From Symbiotaphrina buchneri (taxonomy: Eukaryota > Ascomycota > Symbiotaphrinales > Symbiotaphrinaceae), in contig BCIG01000002.1 of NCBI GenBank assembly GCA_001599915.1, forward strand, positions 186,001 through 250,000: DNA of 64,000 bases, given 5' to 3'. Under the pieces are notes generated by a model. It worked only from the letters and a program-made list of their open reading frames with translations. It searched no databases and was not told where the DNA came from. Positions within the stretch are counted from its first letter, which is position 1; each line of letters starts with the position of its first letter. The position numbers were made by a program, and so were the translations under genes. Shown in pieces: positions 58,643 to 64,000 of the stretch.

Positions 58643-60064
58643 TCAGATGAAGCTTGAATCGGACACCGGGTCAGCTTTTCCTTCTGCGAGTACAAAATTG
58701 ACGAACTCCTGGACGACTTTTAGAGCTTGAGCCCGTGATAATCTTGGATCGCAGAGAGACTTGTAATTCAACAATAACTCATCTTCTTCATAGCCACCAC
58801 CGAGCACTGGCGTCTTGTCCAAGCACTCCGTTACATCTTCTCCCGTCTGCTCTAGATGCAGGCCACAAAGCCGAGAACCCAGTCTGCAATGGACAGAGTG
58901 TGTTCGTGTGAGTTCATCTATGATCGTCTGGACACGTCGTGTCTTCAGGCCTGTGCTTGTAGTAACGGGATTACCATGGCACGGGTCGCAAACCCATATG
59001 ACGTTGTGGCCGCTGAGTCGGACAGCAGTAATGAGGCTGGGGAGGACTGCCTCGACATTACTGGCTCCTAGACGTGTAATGAGGGTGATTCTGCCGGATT
59101 CTCGTTTGGAGGGGCTGAGCGTATCCAATAAATTGATCAAGTCGGTCGGATCAGTTCTAGGACCTAGTTTGATACCAATTGGATTGCGGAGGCCACGCAT
59201 GTACTCCACATGAGCGCTATCCAATTGACGAGTCCGTTCCCCGATCCATATGAAACATACAGAAGTATTGTACCGACCCTTTGTGACTGCGGATTCAAAA
59301 GGAAGATGCAGTGCCTCTTTCGCTGTGTGAAGCTTAGAAACAGCGCCTCGGGTCAAGGATGGCTCCGCTGCTTGGGTCTCCGAAGGATTTACTGCAGCAG
59401 ATGACGCAGACACTCCCAGAGCAGAATCCACAGGAATTTGTTCCATCACATGGAGATAATTCAGAGTCATCTTCGCGTAGAAATAACCCAGCAGCAAACG
59501 CTGCGGATCCGGTTTCCTCTCATGCACGCCTGGTCCATTGACATTGTGCCCACGGAATGCATGAACTTGACTACCATCAGGTAAAGTTTCATACGGACAG
59601 GACCTGGGTTTCGCATATTGGCCAGCGATCCGCCCCATCTTGACGACTCGCACGCAGAGCCCGTTAGTGAGAATCCGGGCTTGTTGTTATAACAGCGACA
59701 CCTTGCTGAAGATGATGTCGGCTTTGACGTCGTCAAAACTTTCCGCACAATCTCCACCTTGCATCATGAAAGCCTTCCCAATAGCTACCTCTTCAAGGTC
59801 CCGACGAGCACTCTCAATCTGAGCCGTGGTCACCAGAGGAGGGAGCATGCGAAGAGTTTCACATGCCATCTCCAAGCTCTCTGGGTCCTCGTACTCGACT
59901 GCTTGCGCAGCATGTTTTGATCTCCAGGAATCAATAGACCACCCGTCCTGATCAGCAGGCAGGATCAAGCTCTCTTGTTCCTTCAAAGAAGGGGTATGCC
60001 CACTGACATTTTGGCCCAGGGATTCGGGAAGGGTCCGTGTGGGCAAATGTTGACTGTCTTGCAT
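58643..60064 (-). pseudogene. Class II DAHP synthase interrupted by one in-frame stop
   Basis: The frame from ATG 60064 to the stop at 58643 spans 473 residues plus one internal TAA at 59687-59689. DAHP synthase joins phosphoenolpyruvate and erythrose 4-phosphate at the entry to the shikimate pathway; this is the class II (plant/bacterial PhzC-like) type, not the usual fungal Aro3/Aro4 type. Family blocks: DGWSIDSWRSKHAAQ, FMMQGGDCAESF with the metal/PEP-site Cys, RIAGQYAKPRSCPYETL, VCDPCHGN, HLEQTGEDVTECLD and DPRLSRAQAL. Both halves are in the same frame, so a single substitution, not a shift, breaks it; no plausible intron removes it. It could also be read through or be an assembly error. 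It is upstream of nothing else on its strand but lies downstream of the CoA ligase. Confidence 0.82.
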
Positions 60065-61299
60065 CTCAGACAGACTGACGAGGAGGAACAAGGGATGTTG
60101 AAGAGCTGAGTATCCAGTGTGAGAGTGGCCGTATGCTGTAGAACAAACACGATCTCTCGCTGCTATCCGCGGCTTCAAATCTCCCCAACCTCGAGACGCT
60201 GTCGGTCTTTCACGCCACTTGAACTGCCAGTGTCCTCCAATTCAGCGGCACTCATGACGCCGGTAGAACACGGCACATTGGGGGCATGACAAGACAAAAC
60301 GGGGCTGTGTACGAGATGCCGAAGCAAGATCACTGACTCGAGTATGCGGGAGAACCATCTCCGTCCCGAGAGAGGAACATGGCCAAGATCCTGCTGGCGT
60401 CTTGTTCATACAGCTGACGATTACACCGCCCCCAACGATAACGGCGTATCAGCAAGTACGATCGGGCAGTCGTGGTCGGAGATCGTGGACCACGTTCCCC
60501 CTTTGGAGGTCAATGCTCGATAGCTGAGCCATTGCCTCATGATGGTGGATGCTCGCCGTCTCTTAATTCGCTCAGGGTCGCAGTGGTTGTAGCGAGGAGG
60601 GCAAGGACCGGGGCGAGATACCCTAGAAGCCGTGTCAGCTCCAGAACTGTCTCGCCGTTCCAAGCCTGGTGGAAAGGAGAGCCGACAGTCCCCATTGGTG
60701 TCCGGGACGGGTCGGCTTGCCATCGGGACCTGAGTATCAGGAACACGGCGGTCGAGAAGAGCTGCCGTTACATGGCAAAGAAACGGATGATAACGTACGG
60801 ACGGCGTCGGGCTCGTACTGCACACCAAGCTACCGCACGACCTACTCGCCAGACTACCTTTACGTCTGGCTCGTATGTACGAGGCAGAGCCGCGGTCCGG
60901 ACGAGCAGTGGCGACAAGAAAAGGCGCCCCGGCGTATGAGGAGATTCGCTTTTGGAAGGGACGGACGCCGATTGTCGTCGGCCCCGAGGATGCAGATGGG
61001 TGTGCATGGTCATGGTCCGCAGTGCCAACACCCTTCACCCTTTCGAGTCAAAACGTGCGAGACATCGGATCCCCCCTGTCCACACTCATCACGCCAGGAA
61101 GATCATTGGCCTTTCACAACACACGAGAATACCTTACTTGGGTACAGTACCTACTCATCAACGATCGGCGGCTGCGATACTTGTTGCATTACCAACTTAT
61201 CAACTATCGACTATTATTGCCCCAAGGCTATCTAAGCATATTCTCCTCCCTAGTCTATCCAGTAAGAGATCTGAATTTGGTCCAATGCATCTAAAGCAA
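60065..61299. other. Intergenic between DAHP synthase and CoA ligase
   Basis: About 1.2 kb. It should hold the DAHP synthase promoter and the ligase 3' end. Several 140-200 codon frames overlap on both strands; they are Arg/Ser-rich and resemble no family. A short hydrophobic run (LLGYLAPVLALLATTTATL) on the minus strand near 60590-60650 may be a remnant of a membrane protein, but no gene can be built. Confidence 0.4.
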
Positions 61300-63021
61300 C
61301 TACACATCGATGAGTTTCTGCCCCTCGACGCCATTAATACCCCGGTCCAACAACCCTTCCAATCTTCTTCGGTCCACCTTGAAGCCGATTGTAGGATTCC
61401 TCGGTATGAAGAAGACACCTCCAGATAGCCTTTTTAAACCAGTGAGCTTGCTCGCTGCAAAGTTTTCTATGTCTTGGGCCAGTTGCAAGGTGGCTTTGCC
61501 CATATAGGCGGGCTGCAAGACCACAAACGCCGTAGGTTGGTCGATTTGAGTCTCTTGATTCTTGATCCCGACAACCGTGACACTAGCCACGGCTGGATGT
61601 TCGAACAGCACGGCTTCCAGCTCGCTCGCGGAAATGCGCGAGCCATAGCCGTCACCTACTCGAATGAGCTCCTTGAGACGATCCGTGATGAAGACATTGC
61701 AGGCGCTGTCGAAATAGCCATAGTCACCTGTATGATACCAGCCTTCCGAGTCGAAATCTTTATTGGCTATGTCATTGTTCTTGTACCCAGCAAACCGAGC
61801 GAGCGAGTTCCTGACCAGAATTTCCCCCTCTTCGTGTTCTCCAAGTTCCTCTCCAGTCTCCACGTCGATCACCTTGGCTTCCATGCCATTTACCAGAGTG
61901 CCGCTGGAACCAGGAACCGCGGATTTTTCGTCAATCTGGATCGAAATCAGCATTGTTTCCGAACTCGCCCATTCCAGGGTTAAGTGTATGCCTCCAAACT
62001 TCTCGGAAACGGCCTGCCGAAGGTTTGCGTGCATAGGGGCTCCAGCTGACAGTAACCATTTCAAGCTACTGACGTCCGCTTTCACCTCTGCCTTTGCAAA
62101 TTGGGCTGCAATTGGGGGCGTGATAAACAGGAAAGTGATCCTGTGTCGCTCGAGGGCATCCACGTTGGAGGGCTGGAATGGCTTTTTCATGAGTATAACC
62201 GGGATTCCAAGCAGGATATTGAGGGACATATGCAGCTTGGCGTTTATGAAAAAGCCGAGAGAAAGAGGCGAAAGCCAGACATCCTTGTCCGGGTCGGTGT
62301 TAGAAGGCATTGTCAACCGTGTAGTCTCAAGAGTGGCTATGTAATGTGCGTGCGTAGTTATAACTGACTTCATTTTACCGGTAGAGCCGCTGGTACGGTT
62401 CAGAAAAGCCTCCTGCGTCTGCGTTTGCTCGGCCTTATCGAGCCGAAAACCATCAAAATTCGGGTCTCCTCTGGCAAGCAGCTTCTCCATGGAAGGAGTG
62501 TATGGATCGGCTTCATCAAGAGTGATAATGGGCACCGTGCCAGCCAATACCGATGCTACTTCTGCTAGAGGGAGCCATTCTCGGCCAGTGATGAACAGTC
62601 TGGTGCCTGCTTGTTCCAGCCTCGCCGCAATATCCAAATCGCTCACGTCCTTTTGGATTGGAATGAGGGCAACTGTTGCACCAGCCGCAAGCGCTCCAAA
62701 AAGGCGATTGGATAATTGATCTTTCTCATGATTAGCTGATAATGCGTTTCGAGGTGGCGGAAGGAATAGGACAACACATACTGCATCGGACGCGAAAATA
62801 GAAACACAATTGCCAGGTTTGATATCATACGAGCTAACAAGGACACTGGCAAGACGACGGCTCCTTTCCTCCAACTGTGCTAATGTTAGGCTCTCATCTG
62901 TGCCGTCCATCCTATAGAGAACCCGGTTGAAAGGATAGCTCCTCCGACCATGATGAAAGATGAAGTGGAAAACGTCGCTATTAGGAAGACACGGCTTGGG
63001 AAGCTTTGATTGGAAGATCAT
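61300..63021 (-). CDS. AMP-dependent acyl/aryl-CoA ligase (ANL superfamily)
   Basis: Two exons (63021-62782 and 62724-61300) give 554 residues; the intron (GTATGT donor, CTAATC branch, GAG acceptor) joins SIFASDA to KDQLSNRLFGALAAGATVALI. It activates a carboxylic acid as an adenylate and usually transfers it to CoA. Motifs: A3 TSGSTGKMKSV, A5-like LEWASSETM, A7 GWYHTGDYGYFD, A8 DRLKELIRVGDGYGSRISASELE and C-terminal PRNPTIGFKVDRRRL. The last has two extra residues before the catalytic Lys compared with the common PTGK. Closest in style to fungal 4-coumarate-CoA-ligase-like enzymes of specialised metabolism. Substrate unknown. ATG at 63021 (MIFQSKLPKPCLPNSDVFHFIF) fits the family start. Confidence 0.88.
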   Translation of the reverse strand: MIFQSKLPKPCLPNSDVFHFIFHHGRRSYPFNRVLYRMDGTDESLTLAQLEERSRRLASVLVSSYDIKPGNCVSIFASDAVCVVLFLPPPRNALSANHEKDQLSNRLFGALAAGATVALIPIQKDVSDLDIAARLEQAGTRLFITGREWLPLAEVASVLAGTVPIITLDEADPYTPSMEKLLARGDPNFDGFRLDKAEQTQTQEAFLNRTSGSTGKMKSVITTHAHYIATLETTRLTMPSNTDPDKDVWLSPLSLGFFINAKLHMSLNILLGIPVILMKKPFQPSNVDALERHRITFLFITPPIAAQFAKAEVKADVSSLKWLLSAGAPMHANLRQAVSEKFGGIHLTLEWASSETMLISIQIDEKSAVPGSSGTLVNGMEAKVIDVETGEELGEHEEGEILVRNSLARFAGYKNNDIANKDFDSEGWYHTGDYGYFDSACNVFITDRLKELIRVGDGYGSRISASELEAVLFEHPAVASVTVVGIKNQETQIDQPTAFVVLQPAYMGKATLQLAQDIENFAASKLTGLKRLSGGVFFIPRNPTIGFKVDRRRLEGLLDRGINGVEGQKLIDV

Positions 63022-64000
63022 GGTTTGACCGTTGACTCAGGGTGTTGTTGGTGGTGGAACTGTTGAAGTTGTCTTGTGAAGCAAGCATCGCTGAGAAGGC
63101 CTTGTAGCAAGCATAGCTCTATTATAAAATGACCCACGTGTCTAATCGCATCTTCGCAGTCAGCCCACGGGTGACAAGCACTACCTCTGGTCGCCTCGGA
63201 GCCTCTAGTCAACGTGCATAGCAACGGAACAGTCCAAGCATCCTCTCGGAGGACAGTGGCTCTCAGGTCCATGTCCCCGAAGGCCCGCTGCTGGACGCTG
63301 GAGGTGTCATGGAAACGAGATCGGCCATTTCAGGTATGAGCATCTCTATAGTACACGAGACCAATAAGGCTTGGCTCGCGAATCCAACCGTCAACCGACT
63401 GAAAATGGAAGGAACAGATCCCGAAATCCAGAAACAACAACGACCCATCTCGACCACCGCTTCGAATTGAACACCCCCCTTCGGGACCCCCCTTCGGGGG
63501 GTGTCCAATTCGAATCTATAAAATAAGTGTACCTAGTATTCCCCTCATGATGCACCAGTAGATTGGAAGCTTGCGCACACGAGTCGCGTCCAAAGGCATG
63601 ATGTTAGAGTTTTCGGGCCCCGTAGGCCAACAATGGGTGGGCACAAAGGACAGGGGCCTCAGCCGCAGATAGCAGCGACAGCTGAAAGTTTATGACATCC
63701 CTGTCGCTGCGCAGCACAATGAAGGCCCAATTCTAGGGTATTCCGCCAGCTTCTGGCCAGTAGTGGTTTCCGATCGATTTCTTCGGCTCTAATCATGAGC
63801 CATGTCGGGGCCAAGATCATGAGACACGGATGTGGTGCATTCCAAAAGACCGAGCCCCGCCCCAAAAACGACTGCCTAGGAACTGCGATGAGATTTTAAG
63901 AGATGAAAAGGCAGGACCAATACTCGGATTTTCAGTCCAGTCTAGAGACACATACTAAGATTCCTGACATGGCTCTCAGCGAGTCCCCCAGTCTTCCAAT
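63022..64000. other. CoA ligase upstream region and window end
   Basis: About 980 bases with no established gene. It holds the ligase promoter, the palindrome at 63461-63514 and, at the extreme right, an ATG at 63969 (MALSESPSLP) that could open the next plus-strand gene but is too short to judge. Confidence 0.35.
63461..63514. repeat. Near-perfect palindrome with 19-base arms
   Basis: TTCGAATTGAACACCCCCC at the left is the complement of GGGGGGTGTCCAATTCGAA at the right with one mismatch. The centre is a directly repeated 13-mer ACCCCCCTTCGGG, itself able to fold. It could be a terminator-like hairpin or the fused ends of a very short transposon. Confidence 0.75.

Noticed and set aside
60421-61038. 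Long Arg/Ser-rich open frames between DAHP synthase and the CoA ligase
   Set aside because: Frames on both strands overlap and none resembles a known protein; the short hydrophobic run alone does not make a gene.

Overview
The window looks like nuclear DNA from a filamentous ascomycete (Pezizomycotina), most likely a Eurotiomycete-like fungus. The evidence is short introns (about 50-70 nt) with GTAWGT donors and CTAAC-type branch sites, a trifunctional TrpC, an NsdD-type GATA factor, a tetra-domain fungal phospholipase C, and an AT-rich repeat island with the transition bias expected of repeat-induced point mutation (RIP). No ribosomal RNA, tRNA or CRISPR feature could be supported.

Layout. 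1-811 is the 3' end of inositol-3-phosphate synthase. 1269-2992 is a seven-exon gene whose product aligns with animal MEIOB, a meiotic single-strand DNA-binding protein. 3141-5392 (minus) is a C2H2 zinc-finger regulator with uncertain 5' exons. 6612-8430 (minus) is an amino acid permease. 8.4-12.2 kb is mostly non-coding and holds a Mutator-like MITE. UPF1 (minus) and IMP4 (plus) share a short divergent promoter at 15.6-16.1 kb, followed by phosphoinositide phospholipase C (minus). 21-25 kb is non-coding with a second MITE. Then come an unrecognised serine-rich protein, a small-molecule-type methyltransferase, a third MITE, RPL5, a leucine-rich-repeat protein, a HAD hydrolase, and a peroxiredoxin-like protein.

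NUP188 (minus) and trpC (plus) are divergent at 44.7-45.1 kb. They are followed by a BRCT/WGR protein, glutamate-cysteine ligase (minus), and the NsdD-like GATA factor (minus), which shows an unexplained one-base frame offset. 56.2-58.5 kb is an AT-rich island made of two inverted copies of one hAT-type element plus a terminal fragment of a third; the left copy is decayed by transitions and the right copy is clean with a perfect 8-bp target duplication. Past the island lie a class II DAHP synthase, interrupted by one in-frame TAA, and an AMP-dependent acyl/aryl-CoA ligase. Both are on the minus strand and may be the edge of a small specialised-metabolism locus.

Most of the window is housekeeping: translation and RNA turnover (RPL5, IMP4, UPF1), nuclear pore (NUP188), signalling (PLC), tryptophan and glutathione synthesis, and inositol synthesis. 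The unusual content is the MEIOB homologue, two distinct non-autonomous DNA transposon families with readable target duplications, and the damaged shikimate-entry enzyme beside a CoA ligase. Exon boundaries given in the entries were inferred by eye from splice consensus, reading-frame continuity and protein family expectation, without transcript data.
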